Shown here: one piece after another, positions 10,117-18,886 of the stretch
Layout: each line of letters opens with the position of its first letter
How positions within the stretch are numbered: position 1 is the stretch's first letter
Assembly (NCBI RefSeq): GCF_031583575.1
Contig: NZ_CP134146.1
Coordinates: 1,240,001-1,304,000, forward strand
Origin: Thalassotalea nanhaiensis
Lineage (GTDB): Bacteria > Pseudomonadota > Gammaproteobacteria > Enterobacterales > Alteromonadaceae
Reading direction: 5' to 3'
Length of the DNA: 64,000 nucleotides
Notes under the pieces: generated by a model
What the model was told of the DNA's origin: nothing
The model's database searches: none
Seen by the model: the letters and a program-made list of their open reading frames with translations, nothing else
Position numbers and translations under genes: made by a program

Positions 10117-10470
10117 CTATTCTTTTAGAACTTCTTTGACTAAACATTCTTCAAGAATCGTTATTTCTTCTTTCAAGCGTTCATAATCGTTAGCACCGCT
10201 TGGTAAACCTCGTTCTTTAATGCTTTCTTCAATGCTTTTAATTAAATGACTGATATCGCTAAAGCCTAAATAAGCGATAGTGCCTTTAAGTTGATGTATC
10301 TTTAATAGCATTACCTCTGAGTTGAGGTTTTCAAGAGCTACATCGATTTCATCGAGCAAAATTGGGGCGTAATCAGAAAACATATTCACAACTTCAGCAG
10401 CCGTGTCAGTATCACCGGCAAAAACTTCCCAAAAGCCTGTTAAATCTATTTTGGCATTTTTTATCATCAA
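10117..10470 (-). CDS. HPt phosphotransfer protein
   Basis: 117 residues, all helical in appearance. The HPt signature is IHQLKGTIAYLG, with H59 as the phosphorylated histidine followed by the usual L-K-G. It is the first gene of the leftward operon and is 4 bp from the REC-EAL gene. The hybrid kinase of this operon lacks an HPt domain, so this protein most likely completes its phosphorelay. Its promoter should lie in 10471-10660. Confidence 0.88.
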   Translation of the reverse strand: MMIKNAKIDLTGFWEVFAGDTDTAAEVVNMFSDYAPILLDEIDVALENLNSEVMLLKIHQLKGTIAYLGFSDISHLIKSIEESIKERGLPSGANDYERLKEEITILEECLVKEVLKE

Positions 10471-10530
10471 TACATCTCAATATGTTGTCTGTGTAATGGA
10501 AACAAATTTGTTACTGACCAAACCCAGAAC

Positions 10531-10551
10531 TTGCACACATTGGTAGTGCAA
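10531..10551. promoter_or_regulatory. inverted repeat TTGCAC-N9-GTGCAA
   Basis: TTGCAC (10531-10536) and GTGCAA (10546-10551) form a perfect 6-bp inverted repeat with a 9-bp spacer, 61 bp upstream of the HPt start codon. The arrangement suits an operator for a dimeric regulator. I cannot assign the protein. Confidence 0.35.
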
Positions 10552-10652
10552 ATTGGTAAGAGCTTTTCGGTGTTTATTTTATGTAAAAATAGCAGTAACA
10601 AATAATTTACTCTCGACTATATCATGATGGTGCTGCTGAAATTGTAAGCTAG

Positions 10653-10932
10653 TGTAACAGTAGTGTAACAGTGGGCTTGATGAGGTTTTAGTTGTCTTTT
10701 TATGCACTGTTTATTACCCGTTTTGCACGCCTGAAATTTAGGTTTTTGCCACATAAATCCCTCTGTAAATACAACCATATTTTGCCAATTATTAAATAAT
10801 CGCTTTTATTTTAATGGCTTAGAACTTGTCTAAAATTCACTTTAAAAGCTTCCTCTGTTACAAATCTTCGTTACAAAGCAGTTACAATAACAGCGGCTCT
10901 ATGGTAAATTTCTATTGTAACGGCTTTGTAAC
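10653..10932. promoter_or_regulatory. phased TGTAAC repeats in the divergent control region
   Basis: The 524-bp gap between the leftward signalling operon and the rightward exopolysaccharide operon has no gene. It carries seven copies of TGTAAC or its complement: direct copies at 10653 and 10664 (11 bp apart); GTTACAA at 10857, 10870 and 10881 (13 and 11 bp apart); TTGTAAC at 10915 and 10926 (11 bp apart). A 7-bp motif repeated every 11 bp is the PhoB/OmpR-type binding layout. The last pair ends 63 bp before the first exopolysaccharide gene, a plausible activator position. The adjacent OmpR-type regulator is the natural candidate; this is inferred from architecture. Confidence 0.6.
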
Positions 10933-10994
10933 GACTCGAAAAAGTCGGAAAAACAACAAACCAAAACAATAAAAATTACCAAGTAGATGTTGTT

Positions 10995-11228
10995 ATGAAA
11001 GATAAAAAAATAACTGAAACAGAGAATAGTGCTGATACCTGTGAGCAAACTCGTCGAGATTTTATCCAAAAATTTGGTAAGTTGGCTGCAGTAACGCCTA
11101 TCGGGTTAACTGTGTTAATGACCCCAAAAACATCGTACGCAATGACATCCGCACAATGTGCAAATAAAAAACCAAGCCACCCGTGTCATCGCCGTTTTAA
11201 TAGTGCGAGTAACGGCAATGGTTTTTAA
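10995..11228 (+). CDS. small exported protein with a Tat-like signal
   Basis: 77 residues. Residues 19-50 look like a twin-arginine signal (TRRDFIQKFG, then the hydrophobic run LAAVTPIGLTVLMT) with a likely cleavage site after SYA. The mature part is only about 28 residues, with two cysteines, several histidines and a Gly/Asn-rich end (NSASNGNGF). No family recognised. It is the first gene of the exopolysaccharide operon, 26 bp before the next gene, and shares its Asn-Gly-rich C-terminal character with the two following proteins. The -QC- and -HPCH- spacing could bind metal or form a disulfide; I see no further support for either. Confidence 0.65.
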   Translation: MKDKKITETENSADTCEQTRRDFIQKFGKLAAVTPIGLTVLMTPKTSYAMTSAQCANKKPSHPCHRRFNSASNGNGF

Positions 11229-11254
11229 TTAGCAATTAAGAGTCGGACACTAAT

Positions 11255-11800
11255 ATGAAAATAAGAACCGCGGCGTTTATTGGACCACTTTGTTTTGCCT
11301 CATCACTGTTGGCCGTAACTTCATTTAAAGATAATCACAGTGTTATGAGTGATTATGCCTTTGAGGCAGAACTGTATGAAAATGCAGATCAGATTGAATC
11401 GACGAATGAAGATTTTTACTCAGACATTTTGCTTGATGAAAGCAAAGAAGATAGAGCGAAACTTAAAAAGCAGCAACGTCAACTTGCCAAAGAACAACAA
11501 AAAAAAATCACCAAACAGCTGAATGAAGAAGCACGATTAGCCCTACAAAAGCAATTACAACAAACCGGAAAACCTGCCAAATCTAACGCTGTCGCTAACG
11601 TTGAAGTAACAAAAGCAACCCACACCACGTTTGATGATGAGCAGCCTATTGTTGAGCTGGCCAGAGTGTCAGCTACTTTGCAGAATATTGACCAGCAGCG
11701 AATACTAAACTTAGCGCCGCCAATTCCTCCTGGAACGCTTGGCGGTGGCAACGGTAATGGTGGTCCGGGGGCTGCGCAAATCACAGCGTCGGCAAATTAA
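11255..11800 (+). CDS. exported protein with PPGTLGGGNGNGG C-terminus (copy 1)
   Basis: 181 residues. The N-terminus is a signal peptide or anchor (IGPLCFASSLLAVTSF). A charged, helical middle (about 60-105) is very rich in Lys, Gln and Glu (KKQQRQLAKEQQKKITKQ) and probably coiled-coil. The C-terminus reads NLAPPIPPGTLGGGNGNGG followed by PGAAQITASAN. The following gene encodes the same terminal motif on an otherwise dissimilar body. No known family recognised. Position in the operon suggests a periplasmic or surface accessory of the exopolysaccharide, but no enzyme motif is visible. Confidence 0.7.
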   Translation: MKIRTAAFIGPLCFASSLLAVTSFKDNHSVMSDYAFEAELYENADQIESTNEDFYSDILLDESKEDRAKLKKQQRQLAKEQQKKITKQLNEEARLALQKQLQQTGKPAKSNAVANVEVTKATHTTFDDEQPIVELARVSATLQNIDQQRILNLAPPIPPGTLGGGNGNGGPGAAQITASAN

Positions 11801-11821
11801 TTTAAAGCAAGGGTGAATTCT

Positions 11822-12472
11822 ATGAAACGAGTTGTTACTGCGATTATTATTTTACTCTTATTGCTTAGTAGTGGGGCGGCTATAAATAAATTTAAGCAAA
11901 ATGACCCAACATTATCCGCCGATACTAAAATGCGATTAACAGATAATGAAGTCGCTACTGTCATCGATCATCCTAAAACAGTTAATAACACTGCAGTGCA
12001 AGCAAAAGGTGTAAGAAAGCACTCAGCAAGTGTTGTTGATACACAACAAAACCAAATAAACAGTGCCCCCAAAACGGTAGCAAACACAGAAACGAAAGAG
12101 CCAACCCCTTCGGCTGTTAATAATACGATTGAAACTTCTGACATTGCAGCAACAACAAATGTGGTAAGAGGAGCCAATGTAAACGCATCGTATACAAAAC
12201 AACCCAACATTAAGACTATTGCCCCTGAAACAAGTCAAGAATCAACACCCGTACCGCTCAATACACCACTGCACAACGATAGTGTTGAACAACTAGATGA
12301 TAGTCTTGTGAAAACTGCTTTGGTAGAACAACTCTATGTTGACAAAGAGCAACCTCTTACGGTAAAACTGGATCTATTAAACCTTAGCCCGCCAATGCCT
12401 CCCGGTACATTAGGAGGTGGTAATGGTAATGGCGGACCTGGTGCTGGCCAACAAAGTGTGTCTTCAAATTAA
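11822..12472 (+). CDS. exported protein with PPGTLGGGNGNGG C-terminus (copy 2)
   Basis: 216 residues from the ATG at 11822, chosen because AGGGTGA lies at proper distance; a GTG at 11813 is the longer option. It has an N-terminal TM helix (VTAIIILLLLLSSGAAI), then about 150 residues of low-complexity Thr/Asn/Val/Ala-rich sequence with no obvious fold. The end reads NLSPPMPPGTLGGGNGNGG plus PGAGQQSVSSN, nearly the same as the preceding protein. Only the C-terminus is conserved between the two, so it is probably the functional or recognised part. It ends 5 bp before the polymerase/ligase gene. Function unknown. Confidence 0.7.
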   Translation: MKRVVTAIIILLLLLSSGAAINKFKQNDPTLSADTKMRLTDNEVATVIDHPKTVNNTAVQAKGVRKHSASVVDTQQNQINSAPKTVANTETKEPTPSAVNNTIETSDIAATTNVVRGANVNASYTKQPNIKTIAPETSQESTPVPLNTPLHNDSVEQLDDSLVKTALVEQLYVDKEQPLTVKLDLLNLSPPMPPGTLGGGNGNGGPGAGQQSVSSN

Positions 12473-12477
12473 ATACT

Positions 12478-13908
12478 GTGCATAATCAATCCCGTAAGCA
12501 AATTACCAATAATTTTCTAAGTAATGCCTCGTATATCGTACTACTCCTGTTACTTGTTTGGTTACCCATACCGCTTGGTTCAAATAGGCCTTGGGCATGG
12601 TCGATTATGGAAGTGTCAATTTTTATTTTATTTGGGCTTACTCTACTCAGTTATTCGCTAAATTACACAAAGCAAACGTTAGGTCTTTATTGGCCCATTG
12701 TACTTGGCTTGGGGATTTTTATTGTATTCCAGCTGATACAAATACTACCGCTTCCAAGTCAACTTGTTGCTGTATTGAGTTCTAATATCTATTTGATCAA
12801 AAGCAGTTATGTTCTAAACGATACTGAGTCGTGGATGACGTTGGCACTTGATCCAACACAAGCCGTGATCTCAACACTAAAGGGCATAAGTTACTATTTG
12901 CTTTTATTGTCAACGTTATTGTTAATAAACAACTTTAATCGCTTAAAGTGGTTGTTAATTTGTATTATTGCTATTGGTACCTGGCAGGCTTTTTATGGCA
13001 GCATAATGGCGTTAAGTGGTGTTGATAAAAGCTTTTTCTGGGAGTTCAACAATAGTAATACTGCTAATGGTAGCTTTGTTTATAGAAATCATTTTGCAAA
13101 CTTTTTGATGTTGTCATTATCCATTGGCATGGGGTATTTAGTGGCCATGTTAAATAAAGGGAAAGTTCGAGCTGGTCGAGCGCATGTTACTCATTTTTTG
13201 AGAATGCTTCTATCAGGCAAAGTAACGTTACGGATCGCGCTCGCGATTATGGTGATAGCCATTGTGTTATCTCGTTCACGAATGGGCAATGCCGCATTCT
13301 TTATCGCCTTATCAATAAGTGGTTTGATGGCGTTGTGGTTAATGCGGGATAAAAGTAAAAGCTTATTCGTATTACTGATCAGCATATTTTTTATTGATGC
13401 GGTAATTTTAGGCTCCTACTTTGGCATTGATAAAGTCCAAGAGCGTATTGAAAATACTCGTGTTGAAACTGAAATACGGGGGAATGTTAACGAGTACAGT
13501 GTCGAGTTAATAAAGTTATTTCCAGAAACCGGTACTGGCGGTGGCAGTTATTACAGTACCTTTGAGATGGTTAAAGGCAGTGATATAAAGGCATTTTTTG
13601 ACCATGCCCATAATGACTATTTGCAATTTACTATCGAATACGGAATTCCTGCCACAATGTGGTTGGCGTTATTGATCATTGTTACCCTGATACATGCATT
13701 TAGAGCGATAAAACATCGAAACAGCAAGATGCTACAAGGTGTTGGATTTGCCACGGCTATGGCAATTATTGGTATGTTAATTCATATGACCGTTGACTTT
13801 AATTTACAAGCCCCAGCCATTGCGGCTGTTTTTCATATTATTTTAGCCCTTGCTTGGATAGCTCACTCGGGTTTGAAATCTAAAAAATATACCGAAAACC
13901 TCACTTAA
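12478..13908 (+). CDS. Wzy/WaaL-type O-antigen ligase or polymerase
   Basis: 476 residues from a GTG start, with about ten or more hydrophobic helices and the large periplasmic loop typical of the Wzy_C (O-antigen ligase/polymerase) family between about residues 320 and 400. The loop contains FPETGTGGGSYYSTF and HAHNDYLQFTIEYG, the latter the H-x-x-x-x-DYLQ-x-x-x-E-x-G pattern of this family. It acts at the inner membrane, polymerising or transferring lipid-linked glycan. Position among Wza/Wzc-like genes makes polymerase the likelier role. 13909-14066 has no gene; a CAAAAAC/GTTTTTG hairpin at 13948-13967 lacks a T-run. Confidence 0.85.
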   Translation: MHNQSRKQITNNFLSNASYIVLLLLLVWLPIPLGSNRPWAWSIMEVSIFILFGLTLLSYSLNYTKQTLGLYWPIVLGLGIFIVFQLIQILPLPSQLVAVLSSNIYLIKSSYVLNDTESWMTLALDPTQAVISTLKGISYYLLLLSTLLLINNFNRLKWLLICIIAIGTWQAFYGSIMALSGVDKSFFWEFNNSNTANGSFVYRNHFANFLMLSLSIGMGYLVAMLNKGKVRAGRAHVTHFLRMLLSGKVTLRIALAIMVIAIVLSRSRMGNAAFFIALSISGLMALWLMRDKSKSLFVLLISIFFIDAVILGSYFGIDKVQERIENTRVETEIRGNVNEYSVELIKLFPETGTGGGSYYSTFEMVKGSDIKAFFDHAHNDYLQFTIEYGIPATMWLALLIIVTLIHAFRAIKHRNSKMLQGVGFATAMAIIGMLIHMTVDFNLQAPAIAAVFHIILALAWIAHSGLKSKKYTENLT

Positions 13909-14066
13909 AACCTTGTTTTTTAGACGATTGTGCAACAAAAAAATAATCAAAAACCTTTAAGTTTTTGTGATATTATCGTTAAATAAATATTAGAATAAAA
14001 ACATTAAAGAAACATGATGGAATATTTTTCTTTTTAATAATAATAATTTTAGGGCGTAGAGCGTTA

Positions 14067-15320
14067 ATGATGTTCTTTGGTAGATCTATTGTTGTTTCTA
14101 TCTTTGTATACCAGATGATCTTTTTGTCCTTGGTACCTAAAACTGTATTTGCTTTTTTTCAAGATGGCATTCCCTTCGCCGGTTTTAAATTACATTCCCA
14201 GATCAATGTCACAGAAAGCTATACCGATAATTTATTGCAAGATGATGATAACAAGATCAATACATGGAAAACCTTCATCAACCCAAATGTGTCACTTAGT
14301 AAAACCTACGGGCTAAATCAGGTAGAATTTGGTTATGGACTCTTGCACAGTAATTACTCGGCAAAAGGTCGAGATAACATTACCGATCATAAATTTCATC
14401 TTAATTCCGCGCTTGATTTTAATACCTCGCATAGACTAAAACTAAGTGCACAATACAACATTATGTATGAAGAACGAGGCAAAGATTACTCTATAGGTTA
14501 TGGCGATTTATTAAAAAAGCCTACTGAATATAAATCATTAACAGCAAAGAGCTTGTATACCTATGGTGCAAAAAGCGCAAAAGCCAATGTTGATGTTAGT
14601 TTGGGTTATTATGAAGTGCTTTGGGAAAAATTGAGCATTAGCGACTTAACAATTGGTCCGCCCACAGACACATCACTTATTGATCTCACCGCAGACAGAG
14701 AACATGAGATTACTTCAGTAGGGTCGACATTTCGATATAAAACGGGAGCATATACTGAAGTTAATACGTCTATTACCTACCAGGATATTAACTATCATCA
14801 TGCAACAGGCTTAGTTGATAATCGTGATAGTGAAGTAAGCTCTGCTTTTGTTGGACTTAAATGGCAAGGCTCTGCACTAACCACTGGTTTTGTTAATGTA
14901 GGTTATTCTAGCAAAACCTTTGATAGTCAATATCGTAGCGATGAAAGTGGCTTTCGTTGGCAACTTGGTGTGATATGGAAGCCTCTGACGTATTCAAATT
15001 TTGACTTTTCATCGGCGCAAAACGTAACCGAAGCAAAAGGACAAGGCAGTTATATTAAAAATACCAACTACACCGTGAGTTGGCACCATCAGTGGTTAAC
15101 GCGTTTAAAAACAAAATTATCTACAAGAGTTATGAATGATGAATACGGGGATTCTTTTAGAGAAGATGATGTTGATATTTACAGCGCTACTGTAACGTAC
15201 CAAATGCGTAAGAACCTTGCGTTTTCATCATCATTAAAACACCACATAAGAGACAGTAATATAGAAAAGCTCACATTTACTGAAAATATTATATCCGTAT
15301 CGATGAAGTTCGCGTTATAG
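14067..15320 (+). CDS. outer-membrane beta-barrel protein of the exopolysaccharide locus (EpsL/BBP2-like)
   Basis: 417 residues: a signal peptide (cleavage probably after VFA), then regularly alternating beta strands to the end. The protein closes with an aromatic/hydrophobic strand (ENIISVSMKFAL) as outer-membrane barrels do. The early segment VTESYTDNLLQDDDNKINTWKTFI (split here as VTESYTDNLL and KINTWKTFI) resembles the start of the BBP2/EpsL barrels found in exopolysaccharide operons, which are thought to form the outer-membrane exit. It lies between the polymerase and the Wza-like gene. The family call is by pattern, not by alignment. Confidence 0.75.
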   Translation: MMFFGRSIVVSIFVYQMIFLSLVPKTVFAFFQDGIPFAGFKLHSQINVTESYTDNLLQDDDNKINTWKTFINPNVSLSKTYGLNQVEFGYGLLHSNYSAKGRDNITDHKFHLNSALDFNTSHRLKLSAQYNIMYEERGKDYSIGYGDLLKKPTEYKSLTAKSLYTYGAKSAKANVDVSLGYYEVLWEKLSISDLTIGPPTDTSLIDLTADREHEITSVGSTFRYKTGAYTEVNTSITYQDINYHHATGLVDNRDSEVSSAFVGLKWQGSALTTGFVNVGYSSKTFDSQYRSDESGFRWQLGVIWKPLTYSNFDFSSAQNVTEAKGQGSYIKNTNYTVSWHHQWLTRLKTKLSTRVMNDEYGDSFREDDVDIYSATVTYQMRKNLAFSSSLKHHIRDSNIEKLTFTENIISVSMKFAL

Positions 15321-15354
15321 TAGTACGTAACAACAATAAAGGCCTCAGCTGAAT

Positions 15355-15960
15355 ATGCATTTTTTTACAGCTTTTTCTCGCAACAATAATCGACTATGTG
15401 ATTTACCAATCCGTAAATGTTTTCTTCATGGCTTACTGTTTTTGTTGAGTGTCATGCTTTGCATACCGAGTGTAATGGCTGCTACTGACACCAATGACCA
15501 ACGTTTGTACCGTTTAGATACTGGTGATGTAATTAATATCAGTGTTTTTGGTGAGGAGGACCTGTCTAAGCAAGTCTTAATTAATAACCGCGGTAGTATC
15601 AATTATCCATTTCTTGGGGAATTGAATGTACGTGGTTTGACTTTGCAGCAAATCGAAGAAAAAATCACGCAAGGGTTAAAGCCCGATTATCTCATTAACC
15701 CCAATGTATCGGTTGCCATTGTCACGTACCGTTCGTTTTTCATTGAAGGCCAGGTTAAAAATTCAGGGGCCTATGCCTATCAACCAGGCTTAACCATTGC
15801 CAAAGCGGTCGTGTTGGCGGGAGGCTTTACTGAACGAGCGTCGAAAGACAAGTTATTTGTTGTAAAAGCCAACGATCCAAACCATGAAGAAATTCGTGTA
15901 TCCATTAATACGTTGGTTGAGCCTGGCGATATTATTACTGTTAAGCAAAGTTTTTTCTAA
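15355..15960 (+). CDS. short Wza-type polysaccharide export protein (locus 1)
   Basis: 201 residues with a signal peptide ending near SVMA, then a Poly_export domain (YRLDTGDVINISVFGEEDLS, GSINYPFLGELNVRGLT) and one SLBB-like segment (FFIEGQVKNSGAYAYQPGLT). Unlike the 372-residue Wza of locus 2 it has no lipobox and lacks the second SLBB repeat and C-terminal barrel helix. It therefore probably works with the separate outer-membrane barrel encoded just before it. It is followed after 7 bp by the tyrosine-kinase gene. Confidence 0.9.
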   Translation: MHFFTAFSRNNNRLCDLPIRKCFLHGLLFLLSVMLCIPSVMAATDTNDQRLYRLDTGDVINISVFGEEDLSKQVLINNRGSINYPFLGELNVRGLTLQQIEEKITQGLKPDYLINPNVSVAIVTYRSFFIEGQVKNSGAYAYQPGLTIAKAVVLAGGFTERASKDKLFVVKANDPNHEEIRVSINTLVEPGDIITVKQSFF

Positions 15961-15967
15961 ATTATTT

Positions 15968-18160
15968 ATGAATCAATCGAACCAATACCAAGAAAACATT
16001 CTTCCACAAGATCATGACGATTCATTTGATGACATCGACTTTAAGCGACTATTAACAGTTGTTTTAAAGTTTCGTTGGCAAATCATTGCCTTTACCATTG
16101 TTGTTGGATTGTTTACCACAATTTATGCCTACTCTTTAACGCCAATTTATCGTGCCGCCGCAACATTACATCTTGACTCAGATAACTCTGAAGTAGACAG
16201 TTTAAATGATGTTTATCGGGATTATACTGCCGGCGAAGAGTATTACTATACTCAGCTCGAAATAATTCGCTCTAAAGCCGTTGCAGAGCTAGTGGTTAAA
16301 AACTTAGCCCTTGATAAAAATCCGTTGTTTCGTGTGGATAAACAACAGTGGTTAGTACAAAACCCAAATTTCATCGGCTTAAGTGATGACGAGTTGGAAG
16401 CACGCTTTAACGACATCCAATACAACAGGGCCCTTGGCTACGTTCGAGGCGGACTTGGTGCCTCTCCAATAAAACAAACACAACTTGTTAGTGTTAGCTT
16501 TACGTCTGCTCATCCTGAAATGACCGCATTAATTTCAAATGCCGTCGGACAAGCGTATATCGATAATCATATGCAGGTAAGTTTAGAGCGAATTGAAAAG
16601 TCGGCAACATGGTTGAATGCATCATTGTCGGGGTTAAAAACACAACTAGATACATCAGAAGATAAATTACAGGCTTTTCAAGAGAAAGAATCGTTAATTG
16701 ATATAGGCGGCATAAAAAGCTTAGCCGCGAATGAAGTTGAGAGCTTATCTGAGCAAGTGCTTGCCGCAAAGCAATTATTGAAACGTACCGAGATCATCTA
16801 TAATTTATATCAGCAATATACCAGTATTGACGATATCGCGAATTTACCCGAAGTGCTCAATCACCCAGCCATCAAATCGGCAAATCAACAAACGCGCCAA
16901 GTGGAAGAAAGAATTGATGAGCTTGCGTTAACTTACGGTAAAAAACACCCTAAAATGATCTCTGCGGTTGCTGATTTAGCACGAGAAAAAGACAACGTTA
17001 ATAAAAATATACGACGTTTAAAAATTACCATTGGTAACGATTATAAAAAGGCTCAACGTGCGTTAGCGCAACAAGAGTTTGATTTAGCCGAGGCAAAGGC
17101 AAATTACCAACAATTAACGCGCAAAGAAAATCAACGTCGCGAATTAACGCAAGAAGTGGATACGAATAAAGAACTCTATAATTCATTTTTTGCACGATTA
17201 AAAGAAACGTCAGAGCTGGAAGGCTTTGAAGCCACAGTAGGGCGAGTAATTGAGCGTGCTGAAGTGCCATATAGCCCGATAAAACCCAATAAAAAATTAA
17301 TCATAACCATTGCCATGATGACGGCGGCGGCGTTGAGCATTGGCGTAGTATTATTAATGGAAGCATTGAATAGTACAATTCGTAACGTGACAGATATTGA
17401 AACGCGCCTTGGCACCAATTTATTGGGGATTGTGCCGTTGATCAAACACGATGGCAAAAAGTCACCAGCGGATCAAAGCATCGATCATCACTATTTTTTC
17501 AATGCAGATGACCATGCATTTTCAGAAGCCATTAGAACATTAAGGACCAGTGTTCAATTATTGAGCTTCGATAAAAAGATTAAAGTGATTGCCATTACGT
17601 CGACCATTCCTAATGAAGGTAAAACAATGGTGACGTCAAACTTGGCCTTTGCCGTTGGCCAACTTGAAAAAACCATATTGATCGATACCGATTTACGCAA
17701 ACCTAAAGTTGGCAAAAATTTTGGCATTCAATCGACGGGCTTATCTGATTATATTGCCGGTAATAATTCTTTAGAAGAATGCATACAGCATGATAGCAAG
17801 TCTAACCTTGATGTGATCACCGCAGGCACCATCCCGCCGAACCCACAAGAATTGCTCGCCTCTAATCAATTTAAACAATTGTTGAAAGAGCTGAGAGCCA
17901 AATACGACAAAATAATCATCGATACGCCGCCAATTTTAGCGGTAAGTGATGCGATGATTGTGGCAAGGCAAGCAGATAATTTGATCTATGTGGTTAATTC
18001 AGATTCGACCAAAGAAAGTCAGATCAAAACAAGTTTAAAACGACTTCAACAAGCAAAGCTGAACATTAGCGGTGTGGTGTTAAACAAAGTTGATCTTGAT
18101 AAAGCCGCTGAATATGATGACTTTCAAGGCTACTATGACCGTTATGGGTACAACTCGTAG
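15968..18160 (+). CDS. Wzc-type tyrosine kinase / chain-length determinant (locus 1)
   Basis: 730 residues from the ATG at 15968; the frame is open further upstream but only inside the export gene. TM1 (about 38-58), a periplasmic Wzz domain with long coiled coils (about 180-420) and TM2 (about 440-462) precede the cytoplasmic BY-kinase. That domain has Walker A STIPNEGKTMVTSN, A' LIDTDLRKPK and B IIIDTPPIL. The C-terminus has a Tyr cluster (QGYYDRYGYNS) for autophosphorylation. It controls polymer length and export at the inner membrane with the Wza-like protein. It belongs to a different lineage from the locus 2 kinase: motifs are shared, but overall sequence is clearly different. Confidence 0.93.
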   Translation: MNQSNQYQENILPQDHDDSFDDIDFKRLLTVVLKFRWQIIAFTIVVGLFTTIYAYSLTPIYRAAATLHLDSDNSEVDSLNDVYRDYTAGEEYYYTQLEIIRSKAVAELVVKNLALDKNPLFRVDKQQWLVQNPNFIGLSDDELEARFNDIQYNRALGYVRGGLGASPIKQTQLVSVSFTSAHPEMTALISNAVGQAYIDNHMQVSLERIEKSATWLNASLSGLKTQLDTSEDKLQAFQEKESLIDIGGIKSLAANEVESLSEQVLAAKQLLKRTEIIYNLYQQYTSIDDIANLPEVLNHPAIKSANQQTRQVEERIDELALTYGKKHPKMISAVADLAREKDNVNKNIRRLKITIGNDYKKAQRALAQQEFDLAEAKANYQQLTRKENQRRELTQEVDTNKELYNSFFARLKETSELEGFEATVGRVIERAEVPYSPIKPNKKLIITIAMMTAAALSIGVVLLMEALNSTIRNVTDIETRLGTNLLGIVPLIKHDGKKSPADQSIDHHYFFNADDHAFSEAIRTLRTSVQLLSFDKKIKVIAITSTIPNEGKTMVTSNLAFAVGQLEKTILIDTDLRKPKVGKNFGIQSTGLSDYIAGNNSLEECIQHDSKSNLDVITAGTIPPNPQELLASNQFKQLLKELRAKYDKIIIDTPPILAVSDAMIVARQADNLIYVVNSDSTKESQIKTSLKRLQQAKLNISGVVLNKVDLDKAAEYDDFQGYYDRYGYNS

Positions 18161-18171
18161 CCAATTAGCTT

Positions 18172-18846
18172 ATGGACAAATTCATTAAAGTCATTATCAT
18201 TTCTAGCCTTATCTTTGCCAGCTATGTGGCCGGTAAATATGGGTTGGCTAATGTCGCGTTTAAAGACGTTGAAAAGCAGATAGCATTTTGGCAAAAGTTA
18301 CCGGAAGATTCAGAGCTGTTTACACTGCTGACTGTACAACAGCAAGATAAAGCGAACGCCCTTGACGAGCCTACCAGTCACTCAGAATACGCCACTGCAA
18401 CGAATGTGTCTTTGCGCCAAAGTTATCAAAACGCCTTAAAGAGCATCGATAAAGCCATCGCCTTGCACAGACTTCCGCAATACATTGAAAGCAAAGCGCA
18501 ATTATTAGAATGGGGCGTACGCCTAGGAATAGAGTCAAACAAAGTAAAAACACTACATCAAGCAAACGCTTTATATTTACAGTCGGTCCGATTAAGACCA
18601 ACTTGGCCAACCACTTGGGCTGCACTTGCGTTGAACAAATGGCACTTGCAAGAGTTTGACCAAGAGATGATCACCTACCTGTTAAATGCCCACAAATTTG
18701 GTAAAAATAAACCCGAGGTTAAACAATTGTGGCAGCAGCTTGGTTACGCATTAGCAGACAGTGAAAACAAAGAGTTAGTCAAATTGATTTCGCCATACAA
18801 GATTATCCTGGATAAATACCGTTCAGAAGGTACCAAAGTTAAGTAG
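18172..18846 (+). CDS. VpsP-like polysaccharide biosynthesis protein
   Basis: 224 residues with one N-terminal TM helix (VIIISSLIFASYVAGKYG) and a helical, TPR-like remainder (residues about 85-215, with ALYLQSVRLRPTWPTTWAALALNKW). Size, anchor, TPR-like helices and position 11 bp behind the Wzc-like kinase match the VpsP proteins of Vibrio-type exopolysaccharide loci. Probably a membrane-anchored scaffold facing the periplasm. The family name is from recall of size and context, so moderate certainty. Confidence 0.6.
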   Translation: MDKFIKVIIISSLIFASYVAGKYGLANVAFKDVEKQIAFWQKLPEDSELFTLLTVQQQDKANALDEPTSHSEYATATNVSLRQSYQNALKSIDKAIALHRLPQYIESKAQLLEWGVRLGIESNKVKTLHQANALYLQSVRLRPTWPTTWAALALNKWHLQEFDQEMITYLLNAHKFGKNKPEVKQLWQQLGYALADSENKELVKLISPYKIILDKYRSEGTKVK

Positions 18847-18886
18847 CACACAGTATTCTTAACTGAGTAACGCATACATTCCATTC

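Noticed and set aside
10995-12472. PEP-CTERM or LPXTG sorting substrates
   Set aside because: The C-termini lack a TM helix and basic tail, and no exosortase or sortase gene is visible.
13948-13967. Terminator between polymerase and barrel genes
   Set aside because: The CAAAAAC/GTTTTTG stem is all A-T except its ends and has no T-tract; the operon probably continues.
15884-15967. Longer N-terminus for the locus 1 tyrosine kinase
   Set aside because: It would overlap the export gene and add a hydrophobic stretch not expected before TM1; the ATG at 15968 gives a normal Wzc start.
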